From: Paraphysomonas bandaiensis
Lineage: Eukaryota > Chrysophyceae
DNA: 64,000 bases
Assembly: GCA_965644295.1 (NCBI GenBank)
Contig: CBFFRP010000365.1
Span: 62,001 to 126,000 of the forward strand
Direction: 5' to 3'
Below are positions 22,247 to 35,500 of the stretch, one piece after another. The notes below the pieces were generated by a model. It was given only the letters and a program-made list of their open reading frames with translations. It made no database searches and was not told the origin of the DNA. Each line of letters opens with the position of its first letter. Position 1 is the stretch's first letter. Made by a program: the position numbers and the translations under genes.

Positions 22247-24017
22247 ATGGGTAGTGCTGTCCCTATCCTCCTCAACTCTACCATCGACTGTGAAATATGG
22301 ATCCATTCAGGTACCTTCAATTCACATCCTATTCATCTGATTGGCTCACTGACTCACTTCTTTCTCCCTTATAGATACACACAGCTTTCAATATCCTGAA
22401 AACAATCACACTGATATCATACTTAAAGAAAATTTCGGTATAGCTTTAAGTGGTGGAGGATTTAGAGCATGTACTTTAGCATTAGGTGGGATACGTGCCT
22501 TATATCAGATGAAGATCCTTTCACGTGCGAAATATATCTCATCCAACTCAGGTGGCTCATGGTTAAATGGTCCATTATGTTATAGTAAACTACCTTTAAA
22601 TGAGTTTCTTGGTGCCTACATTCCACCTCATGAATGTTTTTTACATCATTTAATGAAAACACCAAATTATCAACATGGAAAATGTTTAACAACAGGAAGA
22701 AATGCTCATACATTTATTCGAGAGATATTAAAAGGTGGTTCATTAGCAATTAGCAGTCGAATTGAACAAGATCTCAGGGATTTTTGGAGTCAGGCTGTTG
22801 GTGCTATATTTTTCCGTCAATACGACTTAGATAATCATCATGATTTGCCTTCGTTACCCGGTGCAATGGAAGAAAGACTACGACAACGATGTGGGCTTAA
22901 TGATTCACATCGGGTTTCCACCTGTCGTTCAATGAGTGAGGTACCTTATCCGATCATTAACGCAAGTGTATTTACGGGTACTGAGAAAGGCTTCTGTCCT
23001 CTTGAATTCACGCCCTTGTATTATGGTTCACCTTGTCGATGCGATGTCAAAGAAAAGAACAAAACATTTGACTATGGGGGGTACTATATAGAGCCCAGTG
23101 GATTCATTCACGATCTTGATGAAGATCAATTGACTGAATTGAAACAGAGTATACAACCGTATCTCGACTCGGGAGAACAGAGTTTTGTATTGCGTATTCC
23201 TCGACCACCGAATGTGATATCTGTAAGTGAACAAGCTGGTATTAGCTCGACTGCAATCGCGCAACGTTTGGCGGATGATTTATCGGACGATATGTATCAA
23301 TACCTCGACTTTCCGATGCATATGTGCTTCAACCCCAGGACGAGTGAAACGCACCCGTTACGTATTGCTGATGGAGGTGCTACGGATAACAGCGGAATCC
23401 TAAGTCTTCTTCGACGTAAGACTTCGAAAATTATTGCCATATATGCTATGAATGTATCAATAATGGCTGATTTGGATCATAGCGATGCTTACTATTCATC
23501 TTTTGGTAATATTGCAGCACTGTTTGGTAGAAGTCATTATAGAGGTGGTACCAATCGTGACGGTGTGTCAGATTCAGTGTTCAATGAAATGCGGTGTGTT
23601 TTTCCAAGAGAAGATTATGATGTGCTCTTGCGTGGACTTCAATCTCGAGTGAAAAATGATAAACCAGCGACCTTTCTGATACACACAAAAGTGTTGCCGA
23701 ACCAGCATATATGTGTGCCGGGAAATCATAATGTGTCCATACTATTCGTTGTCAATCATGTGTCTCCATGTTGGGAGAACTCACTCCCTCAATGTATTCG
23801 TAACCGATGGAAGAATGATGAGGAAAAGTCGTCTTCCTTCATACAGTTTCTTGAAAGAATAGGGCTCTTGAAGTCGAATTTGAAAGGATTTCCTTATATA
23901 CCACTGCAGGAATTCGACTACCAGCCTGTTCTTGTTAATTTGATGTCACAGTTGACGACATGGCAATTAATGGAAAGCAAAGATTTAATAGAAGAGTTGC
24001 TATTACAGCCAGACTAA
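22247..24017 (+). CDS. Patatin/cPLA2-like phospholipase
   Basis: Predicted acyl hydrolase of the patatin/phospholipase A2-B fold, acting on phospholipid or lysophospholipid. Exon 1 is 22247-22310 (ATG in a GG-following context) and exon 2 is 22375-24017. The 64-bp intron (GTACCT...TTATAG) closes in phase to give 568 residues. Visible motifs: oxyanion loop GIALSGGGFRA at about residue 42; nucleophile segment SSNSGGSW, where the Ser of NSG is the likely nucleophile; and catalytic Asp segment RIADGGATDNSGIL in the second half. Patatin-type enzymes use this Ser-Asp dyad. The usual Gly before the nucleophile (GxSGG) is replaced by Asn. I see no transmembrane segment or clear signal peptide. The exact subfamily and substrate are not determined. 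Confidence 0.8.
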
Positions 24018-24314
24018 TTTTTTATTGTATGATATCGATAGTGTTCCTTGATTTTGATATTATCTATTAATTTAATCATTATATCTGAAAAAGTAAGTTG
24101 ATATAGTGATAAGTGATATAGTGGGGCAAATAACATCGATGCTACGAAATACGAAATAATACTCAGGGGTTAAAATTCTTAAACCGTAAGATTGATTACA
24201 AAGTGAACAGCAAGATTTGATAGCAGCATTACAAGCTACAGAGTCTTTTACCGTCATATACACATGTGAAGGCTATCCTTTTATGTAGAAACACACCACT
24301 TCTCTGTATATTAA
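24018..24314. other. Downstream spacer, nothing recognised
   Basis: AT-rich 3' region of the phospholipase gene up to the inverted-repeat element. No gene or repeat is visible. Confidence 0.4.
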
Positions 24315-24402
24315 AAGTCTTATTATTAGCAATAGGCGTTAAAAGCCTGCACCAACTTAGTAGCTAGATGAATGCTAGACAAACTAGTTAGACCTCTACC
24401 TG

Positions 24403-25182
24403 TTACACACTAATTCTACTATTTAACGCTACGGAAGCTGCTTGTGCGTCGCCGCTAGCACCAAGGTGCGACCACTTCCGCTCTGAGTTCTTAAGGTGAA
24501 CATCCCGGATGCTTGACTTCAGCAGGCAGCCCAATACCCCGGTTACCCTTCTGGTGGGCCCTGTCCCGGATGCCTGTTTATTCGTCAGGGCCCAAAGACG
24601 TCTACACAAGTGACACTTATTGGTGTCCCTTGTACTGCACAAGCATTCGGCTATGCGTGGGCAGAAGAATATCTGCTGACTATGTTTGCGGCTCACGTTA
24701 GTTTCCCAGAGAGAACCTCTCCGGTACTTATCCCCCAGAACACCACGAAAAGGTGCGAGTCCGACTTTGTTGAGGGCCACTTCACTGTTGTGTTGAGAGG
24801 CCTCTAATAAGACCATTCTCTCTTGAAGTGCCTTCCTTCTGATTACATGCAACTCTAGCATTGATAGATATAGTTCTAACAATACTTTTGCGTATATTGC
24901 AGTGCAGTAAATTGTAATAACACTAGTGAAATAAGCAAGTTCAAAAGGTAGTACGTCCTGCGAAAAGTTCAAAAGGTACTTCGTAAAAAAATGTAGAGTG
25001 TGAAAGTAGAAAAGGTAGTTCATAAAGTAGTTTATAAGGTAGTTAAAAATGTGCAATCCTGTAAACATTTTGTCGAAAAGTTCATAAGAAGATAGTTCAT
25101 AAGGTAGTTCATGAACTGCTTTTGAACTTGAGCGAACTACCTTCTTATGAACTTCTTTTAAACTTCTTTTGAACTTCTCCAT
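24403..25182 (-). CDS. 259-residue open frame inside the inverted-repeat element
   Basis: It runs from 25182 leftward and ends inside the left end-module. The N-terminal third is encoded by the degenerate AAGTTCATAAGGTAGTT repeats and is low complexity. The middle is hydrophobic around residues 40-105. The C-terminal part contains a Cys/His-bearing stretch (CPRIAECLCSTRDTNKCHLC) and ends with RKWSHLGASGDAQAASVALN, a peptide also readable in the three other copies of the end-module. Function unknown. It may be a transposon protein or a composite of relics, and no splice model was attempted. Confidence 0.4.
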   Translation of the reverse strand: MEKFKRSLKEVHKKVVRSSSKAVHELPYELSSYELFDKMFTGLHIFNYLINYFMNYLFYFHTLHFFTKYLLNFSQDVLPFELAYFTSVITIYCTAIYAKVLLELYLSMLELHVIRRKALQERMVLLEASQHNSEVALNKVGLAPFRGVLGDKYRRGSLWETNVSRKHSQQIFFCPRIAECLCSTRDTNKCHLCRRLWALTNKQASGTGPTRRVTGVLGCLLKSSIRDVHLKNSERKWSHLGASGDAQAASVALNSRISV

Positions 25183-25185
25183 TTC
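24955..25185. repeat. Degenerate GTTCATAAGGTA repeats forming a hairpin
   Basis: Multiple short copies related to AAAGTTCATAAGGTAGTT run in one direction to about 25120. They are followed by their reverse complement (GAACTACCTTCTTATGAACT at 25133-25152), so the block can fold back on itself. It lies inside the inverted-repeat element. Confidence 0.7.
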
Positions 25186-26183
25186 ACTAGAGTGTACTAA
25201 TGTAGTATCATAAATCTGTAGATTAAGGAAGAAGAAACGAAGAAACAGGTCAGTATTTTAGTAGTGGTTGCTAATAATAAGCAACTAGAAGTTTTAAAAA
25301 TAAACTTGAAGAGAGTTCAATGGTAGTGGTGGTAATGGAGTCAAAGTTGGAATTTAGAAAACACGACAAGCTTTTTAGCAGTGTATAGATTAAGACTTGT
25401 TTACATTGAAAGCCTAATATATCTAGAATGTATAGCAATTTTTAGCGTGCTTACTGTTAGAGACAATAGGTGCTCCATGATTAACAATATAAAAACAAAA
25501 GAAAAATCGAAGTACTCTCTCCAATCAATGGTATATACATAAGCGTACAGAATGCCAATTGCACTAAATTCGCTAAACAATAACTTCCAGAATGTACCTC
25601 TCTACACAGAGAAGAACACTGACAGAATAGCAACTGTGAAGTATTGGTTTTCGTACATAAATATGATGAATGTAAGAATTTGTAGTTGCACGAGACTTCT
25701 TGTCACCGTAATTAGTATCACCATTACATATATGTAAATCACACTTAACCCCTACTAGTAGGGCAACTCACTCAAATGGATATGAGGCACATTACCCAAA
25801 CCTGAAAGGACTACTACTTCAAAGTATCTTCCGCATCAGATGTGGCAAACTTCTTGAAGTATCATTGCGAATCCCTAGCTACGAAGATCTATCACTTGTA
25901 CTGTCATCATTCTGATATTCTACAACAAACGTATGATGGAATATAGCTTGGAATGTTTGATGATCTGCTTTTGAATATTGCTCATCATTTCGCTTTCCCT
26001 AAAATTGTGTACTGTGTATTGTAATTTATGATAAAGCCACTTTCAAATGACTGTCAGTATCGTAACTAAGATTGAATGTGTTTCTGTTAAAACCGAATTG
26101 TGATGGAGCCGATGCTATTGTAACCGTAATCTAGCTACTAAGCTGGTGCAGATTTTTAACGCCTATTGCTAATAATAAGACTT

Positions 26184-26570
26184 CAATATATTGTAACCGT
26201 TCTGTTTATTCCAATTCAGGTCAAGAAGCACTTTTCTGAGACAACATAGTTGGTTATTACATTTCATTTGCCTAGTTGTATATCTCTTTTCGCGCGTAGT
26301 CCAGTCGAATACATAATCATAAGTATTTATGACATCTAGATGAATGATGATGTTAAATGATATCAGACCATACGCTCATGCTTAACCACCTTCTAATTAT
26401 TAAAGAAATACAATACGAGTATGTCATTTGGAAAATGAAGTTCAACCTCTATTGCAGTACAAAAACGGGATCATTATACTAATAATTACTAAACTATCAA
26501 TATAAGAACACATGACACTATTTAGCTTTCTTTCATCCAACATCAGATAATCGAGACTAAACTTTCAACT
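26184..26570. other. Intergenic, 3' side of EDC4
   Basis: AT-rich spacer between the transposable element and the EDC4 stop codon. No feature is recognised. Confidence 0.4.
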
Positions 26571-29500
26571 TCAAAATGAACTTTTCAGGACGGAGCATAA
26601 CATCCGCATATCTGTTCGACGTATCGATGTACCATGAAGAGTTTCCGCTTCCCCAAGTGATCCCAATATCATGGCAACCACAGTACTCAGGCTATGACCA
26701 GTGGAGTTTGATATCCCGCCGCGCAAATCATCCTTAAAAGGTAGCAAATGCATAATGATTTCCTTTAGCCATTCGATACGTAGAGTAAAGCCCTGGTGTA
26801 GCCATTGATGTACAAAACATTAGCTACCACATACTATACGAATTTACTATGAATAACACAGTTGCGCACTACATGATTCATAGAACAAAATATGTATAGT
26901 ACAAAAACTACATATGTATCTATGTACCTCGCTTGGTTCTGATTTCGACAGGTTTGCAGCAAGTTGCTGAGCTGTGCACAGTAAAGGCACCGCCTATACA
27001 ACACCCCATGAACAAAATACAAAGCACTAAATACGCTCAGTACGTCGTCAGAAATATAAACAGAAAGCACGTCGAATGCAAGCTAATACCATTTTTATGA
27101 AATAAGCAGTGGGTACAGAAATGTATATACAATTTCTATTTACTGCTACACAAAATGGGATGACATCTCAGAGATAGCAACTGGTCATAAGCTCACCTCA
27201 GTAGTTTCTAAGAGCGCCCCAATAGAACCTGTATCTTCTTGCTGTTTCTTGAGTATCCAAATAACATTTTCGACGTCTTTTCCCTCTAGCGCAACCTCTA
27301 AACTCTCCGCTATACGGCCCTATATAAACAACACATACCAATTTTAAAAAATGTATTTCGGTGCGCCGAACATTTCCTGAGAGTTCTCGTAGAATTTCTA
27401 TGCTTAGTCATCAACAATAACGAAACACACCTCTTTAAACAGCACTACATGGTCCGTCTCAGTCTGCATTCCCCTAGGAATTGAACTGCTGGTCAATCCT
27501 GACTTCAATGCAGCCAATATTGTGGCAGTTTGAGCCTCCAAGGCCTCCGCATGGACACGTGACATGTCATGTAAACGGGTTTCAAGCACATGTACCGACG
27601 ACCGAAGCTCAGCGACCTGCGCCACCAATATGAAAGAGTGAAAGCGAATGGTGCATGTCATGTCACATCAGTATTACCTCTTGCTTCAAATTCTCATTGT
27701 CGGCCATGGCAGCATCGTGTACTGCCTTGCTATGAGCCATCATCGCCTGCATACCCGTATCGAAAGTCTGCAGAGACCAGCACATTACACAATGCCGACA
27801 TTCGTATATTCCAGTGATGCATAACGCAAACATTCAATGTCCACACATAAACATGACATATCGAGATTTTATACGACTCCACATTGTGTAAATACCTGTT
27901 GCATTTGCTGAAACATTTCTTGGGCACCTGCTTGATATGCTGGGATGATGGTCGCTTCGAATGCAGCTCGGAAGGACTTAACAAGAGTGGGTCGCAGGTT
28001 GTCCTTGACAGAATCACGGACAGCATCTTTAGACGACTGGGAGATGAATGGACCAAGTTCTGTTCTTAAGTCCGACGAAATTTGATTTGACAACTGAAAA
28101 AACTAAGTCAGTATATACAATATACATGCACTAGGGTCAAATGTGAACATCTACTACATATGAGATGTGCTGACCAGGTTTTTATGCAGGAAGTACAGAT
28201 ATCACATACGGTGCATACCTCTTCTCGCCACTGTTCAGATCCCAGAATTTTGGCCACTGCTTGTTGAGACTGCTTCTCTGCCATGGCCTTGACCGTTCCA
28301 AGCATTTGCTTCTCAACACCTTTTCATATAAAACATCATGAACAGATAATCGGGATTGCCATATTTCAAATGAGACAGCACATCACACTATTTTGCACAC
28401 ACACCTTTGAGAACATCTTGCACTATATGGGCTCGAAGGTCCACTATATTTTTGGTGCTGAGGTCTGCCGATTTGGTTTTAGATGTTGCCTGCACAACGC
28501 ATACGCCATATTAGCAAGTGCTCCTACATATATGCGTGTACTACAACGATATATACTGTTACATATGTGAAACTGTTCAAACCTTATCATGCAGAGATTG
28601 CACCATCCTGGCCATATTGTTGACTTTAGCATTGACTGTTTCCAAAGTTATTTTATCGACACCTATCACATCCTTTGTCAACTGCTTTTCAGGCACACTC
28701 TTAGGTGTATTTTGTTGCGAATTGGATATGGTCTGCGATGCTATTTCCCATTCGTCCTCGTCCTCTTCTCTTGTTGACTTTCTTTTTTGTTGTTGATCAA
28801 CTTTTATCTCAGGTGTTCCGGGCTCTTGAGCTTGGACTTCTTGGACAACTGCAGCTACTTTGAGAGTGGACTCAGTTCCACCCATTAGGGCATTCAGATC
28901 TACCGGGATTTTCCTAGATTTTCCTTGACTCCCTTCGACATTCGAGCTTGAATACGAAGCATCTTCATTCTTCGGCTTGGCAAATGGGATCACCGGCGGA
29001 CCTCTTGTTTCAGTTTTCACAGGTAGTTTCGCTTCCTGAATCGAAGAGGGTCCGTTGCTCCCATCACTAGTTCCACGCATTGACGCCTCAGCGGCAACAG
29101 GTTTTGACTTCAGCGCACTCAAAAGGAGATTTTTACTCTTCACCCCGATATCTACACTGTCGCTTGGGAGAGACGAGGTAGACCCAGAGGCCACAGTTAC
29201 AGTTGAACCTGGCTTAGCTGAACCTTCCTTCTTTACAGCGAAATCAGGGAATGCGCCTGGTGGTAGCGTCGTGTCCGAGCTAATAAAAGAGATGCCCGCA
29301 GTTCCTCCAGACAGTGGTGAAGGAGCCGTGGGGAGAGAAATGGATGTGGTTGGGGGAGTTGAAGGCTCCCTATCTTCTGTAGGCTCATCCGACGATTTCA
29401 CTGATGTTTGAGCTATTGGCTGCTCTTGTGCATCAGTGGTGGGAGGAGATACCACGCCTTTGATCACATTATGCCCCATATTATCAGCGGTTTCAGTGTT

Positions 29501-32500
29501 TTTGCTCGCTGCCCCACCCTCATCAGCCCCACTATAAGAGTCATCTAAGTTGACAAGGTTCAAAATTTCAGCTTCCAAAGTGGAGTCTACACTATCATTT
29601 CGCGTCTCTCTCTTTGCTTGCACAGGCGGTTCTTTCGGCTGAACCCAGTCACAAGGAACATTATATTGTTTGACTGCTAACTGGTTAGATAGCTGATCTT
29701 GCATACATGTTACCACAACATGGGGGGCCTGACCCTCGTTGGCCCCATCTTGAAGAAACATAGTGCCAGCTAATACACTAGTCACAGGAAGCTTCAGATC
29801 AAGGAAAGTACAGTGATAAAACGGCATCCCAGCTGAGGATGCACCGTGATTCAGAGCAACACAGGCCACAGCATAGCAAGAGCTGCACAGATGTTAGTAT
29901 TACTTAAGACACTCATCGATATCCTATTCTTGGTTAATACAACATAAACAGGAAACAGCATACTAAGCACAGTTACAACAATATAAGATCGACCTCAGCA
30001 TTATATATTTTGCAATCACTAGCATTTTGCTTCAAAGATTGTTCGCATTATACTTATCATTGGTCGATACAATATATACACAATAACACATATATTGTAG
30101 TTTCATCATCATTCGCAACTGGTTTGCTTCAAAGATTGTGTACATTACAAGTATCATTTGTTAATACAACACAAACAAGAAATAGCATATCAGTTAGATA
30201 TACGTCAGGCATATATCGACCTCAGCAAAAATTTTTGCAATCACTAGCATTTTGCTTCAAAGATTGTTCACATTATACTTATCATTGGTCGATTTTACAT
30301 ATACACAATAACACATATATTATAGTTTCATCATCATTCGCAACTGGTTGCTTCAAAGATTGTGTACATTACAAGTATCATTTGTTAATACAACACAAAC
30401 AAGAAATAGCATATCAGTTAGATATACGTCAGGCATATATCGACCTCAGCATTATATTTTGCAATCACTAGCATTTTGCTTCAAAGATTGTTCACATTAT
30501 ACTTATCATTGGTCGATTTTACATATACACAATAACACATATATTGTAGTTTCATCATCATTCGCAACTGGTTTGCTTCAAAGATTGTGTACATTACAAG
30601 TATCATTTGTTAATACAACACAAAACAGGAAATAGCATATCAGTTAGATATACGTCAGGCATATATCGACCTCAGCATTATATTTTGCAATCACTAGCAT
30701 TTTGCCTCAAAGATTGTTCACATTATACTTATCATTGGTCGATACTACATATACACAATAACACATATATTATAGTTTCATCATCATTCGCAACTGGTTT
30801 GCTTTAAAGATTGTGTACATAAAAAGTATCATTGGTTAATACAACACAAACAAGAAATAGCATATCAGTTAGATATACGTCAGGCATATATCGACCTCAG
30901 CAATATATTATGCAATCACTAGCATTTTGCTTCAAAGATTGTTCACATTATACTTATCATTGGTCGATACTACATATACACAATAACACATATATTATAG
31001 TTTCATCATCATTCGCAACTGGTTTGCTTTAAAGATTGTGTACATAAAAAGTATCATTGGTTAATACAACACAAACAAGAAATAGCATATCAGTTAGATA
31101 TACGTCAGGCATATATCGACCTCAGCATTATATTATGCAATCACTAGCATTTTGCTTCAAAGATTGTTCACATTATACTTATCATTGGTCGATACTACAT
31201 ATACACAATAACACATATATTGTAGTTTCATCATCATTCGCAACTGGTTTGCTTCAAAGATTGTGTACATTACAAGTATCATTTGTTAATACAACACAAA
31301 ACAGGAAATAGCATATCAGTTAGATATACGTCAGGCATATATCGACCTCAGCATTATATTATGCAATCACTAGCATTTTGCTTCAAAGATTGTTCACATT
31401 ATACTTATCATTGGTCGATTTTACATATACACAATAACACATATATTATAGTTTCATCATCATTCGCAACTGGTTTGCTTCAAAGATTGTGTACATTACA
31501 AGTATCATTTGTTAATACAACACAAACAAGAAATAGCATATCAGTTAGATATACGTCAGGCATATATCGACCTCAGCATTATATTATGCAATCACTAGCA
31601 TTTTGCTTCAAAGATTGTTCACATTATACTTATCATTGGTCGATACTACATATACACAATAACACATATATTGTAGTTTCATCATCATTCGCAACTGGTT
31701 TGCTTCAAAGATTGTGTACATTACAAGTATCATTTGTTAATACAACACAAAACAGGAAATAGCATATCAGTTAGATATACGTCAGGCATATATCGACCTC
31801 AGCATTATATTATGCAATCACTAGCATTTTGCTTCAAAGATTGTTCACATTATACTTATCATTGGTCGATTTTACATATACACAATAACACATATATTAT
31901 AGTTTCATCATCATTCGCAACTGGTTTGCTTTAAAGATTGTGTACATAATAAGTATCATTGGTTAATACAACACAAACAAGAAATAGCATATCAGTTAGA
32001 TATACGTCAGGCATATATCGACCTCAGCATTATATTATGCAATCACTAGCATTTTGCTTCAAAGATTGTTCACATTATACTTATCATTGGTCGATACTAC
32101 ATATACACAATAACACATATATTATAGTTTCATCATCATTCGCAACTGGTTTGCTTCAAAGATTGTGTACATTACAAGTATCATTGGTTAATACAACACA
32201 AACAAGAAATAGCATATCAGTTAGATATACGTCAGGCATATATCGACCTCAGCATTATATTATGCAATCACTAGCATTTTGCTTCAAAGATTGTTCACAT
32301 TATACTTATCATTGGTCGATACTACATATACACAATAACACATATATTATAGTTTCATCATCATTCGCAACTGGTTTGCTTCAAAGATTGTGTACATTAC
32401 AAGTATCATTTGTTAATACAACACAAAACAGGAAATAGCATATCAGTTAGATATACGGCAGGCATATATCGACCTCAGCATTATATTTTGCAATCACTAG

Positions 32501-35500
32501 CATTTTGCTTCAAAGATTGTTCACATTATACTTATCATTGGTCGATACTACATATACACAATAACACATATATTATAGTTTCATCATCATTCGCAACTGG
32601 TTGCTCCAAAGATTGTGTACATAATAAGTATCATTTGTTAATACAACACAAACAAGAAATAGCATATCAGTTAGATATACGTCAGGCATATATCGACCTC
32701 AGCATTATATTATGCAATCACTAGCATTTTGCTTCAAAGATTGTTCACATTATACTTATCATTGGTCGATACTACATATACACAATAACACATATATTAT
32801 AGTTTCATCATCATTCGCAACTGGTTTGCTTCAAAGATTGTGTACATTACAAGTATCATTTGTTAATACAACACAAAACAGGAAATAGCATATCAGTTAG
32901 ATATACGTCAGGCATATATCGACCTCAGCATTATATTATGCAATCACTAGCATTTTGCTTCAAAGATTGTTCACATTATACTTATCATTGGTCGATACTA
33001 CATATACACAATAACACATATATTATAGTTTCATCATCATTCGCAACTGGTTTGCTTCAAAGATTGTGTACATTACAAGAATCATTGGTTAATACAACAC
33101 AAACAAGAAATAGCATATCAGTTAGATATACGTCAGGCATATATCGACCTCAGCATTATATTATGCAATCACTAGCATTTTGCTTCAAAGATTGTTCACA
33201 TTATACTTATCATTGGTCGATACTACATATACACAATAACACATATATTATAGTTTCATCATCATTCGCAACTGGTTTGCTTCAAAGATTGTGTACATTA
33301 CAAGTATCATTTGTTAATACAACACAAAACAGGAAATAGCATATCAGTTAGATATACGTCAGGCATATATCGACCTCAGCATTATATTTTGCAATCACTA
33401 GCATTTTGCTTCAAAGATTGTTCACATTATACTTATCATTGGTCGATACTACATATACACAATAACACATATATTATAGTTTCATCATCATTCGCAACTG
33501 GTTGCTCCAAAGATTGTGTACATAATAAGTATCATTTGTTAATACAACACAAACAAGAAATAGCATATCAGTTAGATATACGTCAGGCATATATCGACCT
33601 CAGCATTATATTATGCAATCACTAGCATTTTGCTTCAAAGATTGTTCACATTATACTTATCATTGGTCGATACTACATATACACAATAACACATATATTA
33701 TAGTTTCATCATCATTCGCAACTGGTTTGCTTCAAAGATTGTGTACATTACAAGTATCATTTGTTAATACAACACAAAACAGGAAATAGCATATCAGTTA
33801 GATATACGGCAGGCATATATCGACCTCAGCATTATATTTTGCAATCACTAGCATTTTGCTTCAAAGATTGTTCACATTATACTTATCATTGGTCGATACT
33901 ACATATACACAATAACACATATATTATAGTTTCATCATCATTCGCAACTGGTTGCTCCAAAGATTGTGTACATAATAAGTATCATTTGTTAATACAACAC
34001 AAACAAGAAATAGCATATCAGTTAGATATACGTCAGGCATATATCGACCTCAGCATTATATTATGCAATCACTAGCATTTTGCTTCAAAGATTGTTCACA
34101 TTATACTTATCATTGGTCGATACTACATATACACAATAACACATATATTATAGTTTCATCATCATTCGCAACTGGTTTGCTTCAAAGATTGTGTACATTA
34201 CAAGTATCATTTGTTAATACAACACAAAACAGGAAATAGCATATCAGTTAGATATACGGCAGGCATATATCGACCTCAGCATTATATTTTGCAATCACTA
34301 GCATTTTGCTTCAAAGATTGTTCACATTATACTTATCATTGGTCGATACTACATATACACAATAACACATATATTATAGTTTCATCATCATTCGTAACTG
34401 GTTGCTTCAAAGATTGTGTACATTACAAGTATCATTTGTTAATACAACACAAACAGGAAATAGCATATCAGTTAGATATACGTCAGGCATATATCGACCT
34501 CAGCATTATATTTTGCAATCACTAGCATTTTGCTTCAAAGATTGTTCACATTATACTTATCATTGGTCGATACTACATATACACAATAACACATATATTA
34601 TAGTTTCATCATCATTCGTAACTGGTTGCTTCAAAGATTGTGTACATTACAAGTATCATTTGTTAATACAACACAAACAGGAAATAGCATATCAGTTAGA
34701 TATACGTCAGGCATATATCGACCTCAGCATTATATTTTGCAATCACTAGCATTTTGCTTCAAAGATTGTTCACATTATACTTATCATTGGTCGATACTAC
34801 ACAGATACAAAAACATACATTGCAGTAATTTGAGGCAAATACATTGTTCATATAGTGTGTCATGTGCTGCTATTGAAATCATCATAAGTGCACTTTGTTT
34901 TGTGGAACATTTCAAGTCGTACCTGTTTGTGATAATAGCATATTGGCCCCCAGCTGAATCCAACGTAATTGACAACACATCTGTTGTACCCGAGGCATGT
35001 CTGGGTAGGTGAATGTGAACTTGTTGCTGTATAGTGGACTCCTCGGATGGAGTAATTTTATGGGCAGAGAGAAGCATTGAGTCTTTTGCTGAGGTCAGTG
35101 TTAGCAGTGACCAAGAGTTGCAGGTGACATCGCCGGAATTGTTGGGCATAAAGGCAAGTCCAGAACATGGGCTGGAAGAAGATATGGTGGAAAACGGCTC
35201 CACTTCGCCCTGCCCACGGTGGATCTGACAATAATTCTAGTTATCCCACGAGCATATACACGAGAACATTGATCACCACTATTGAATTGTTCAAACAGTG
35301 CAATCGATGAATGTTACCACTTACCGAACTGACACCACTAGCACCTTGCGGGAGTTTAAATACACCAATAGTACAGTCTGCTTCGTTTACAACAGCTAAC
35401 AAGGCTCCATCGCTAGAAAATGCAAAATCTACATTTGAATAATATATATGTCAACTACAGTAGAAAGCAGATATAAAAATGACCTGCAACGTTGTCGTTG

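Larger units (their letters stand above)
24315..26183. mobile_element. 1.87-kb element with 55-bp terminal inverted repeats
   Basis: 24315-24369 is an almost perfect reverse complement of 26129-26183. Both ends carry AAGTCTTATTATTAGCAATA then GGCGTT, and TTAGTAGCTAGAT further in. This is the structure of a cut-and-paste DNA transposon or a non-autonomous derivative. No transposase motif is recognised inside. A target duplication was not resolved; both flanks contain TATATT but at different offsets. One-ended relatives lie at 9371-9525, 9617-9935 and 50750-50870. Confidence 0.8.

Noticed and set aside
24513-24807. Plus-strand frames opposite the 259-residue frame of the TIR element
   Set aside because: The conserved peptide shared by all end-module copies is read on the other strand. 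These are shadows.
29930-34797. CRISPR-like tandem array
   Set aside because: The units are contiguous 225-bp satellites with no unique spacers, in a eukaryotic intron.
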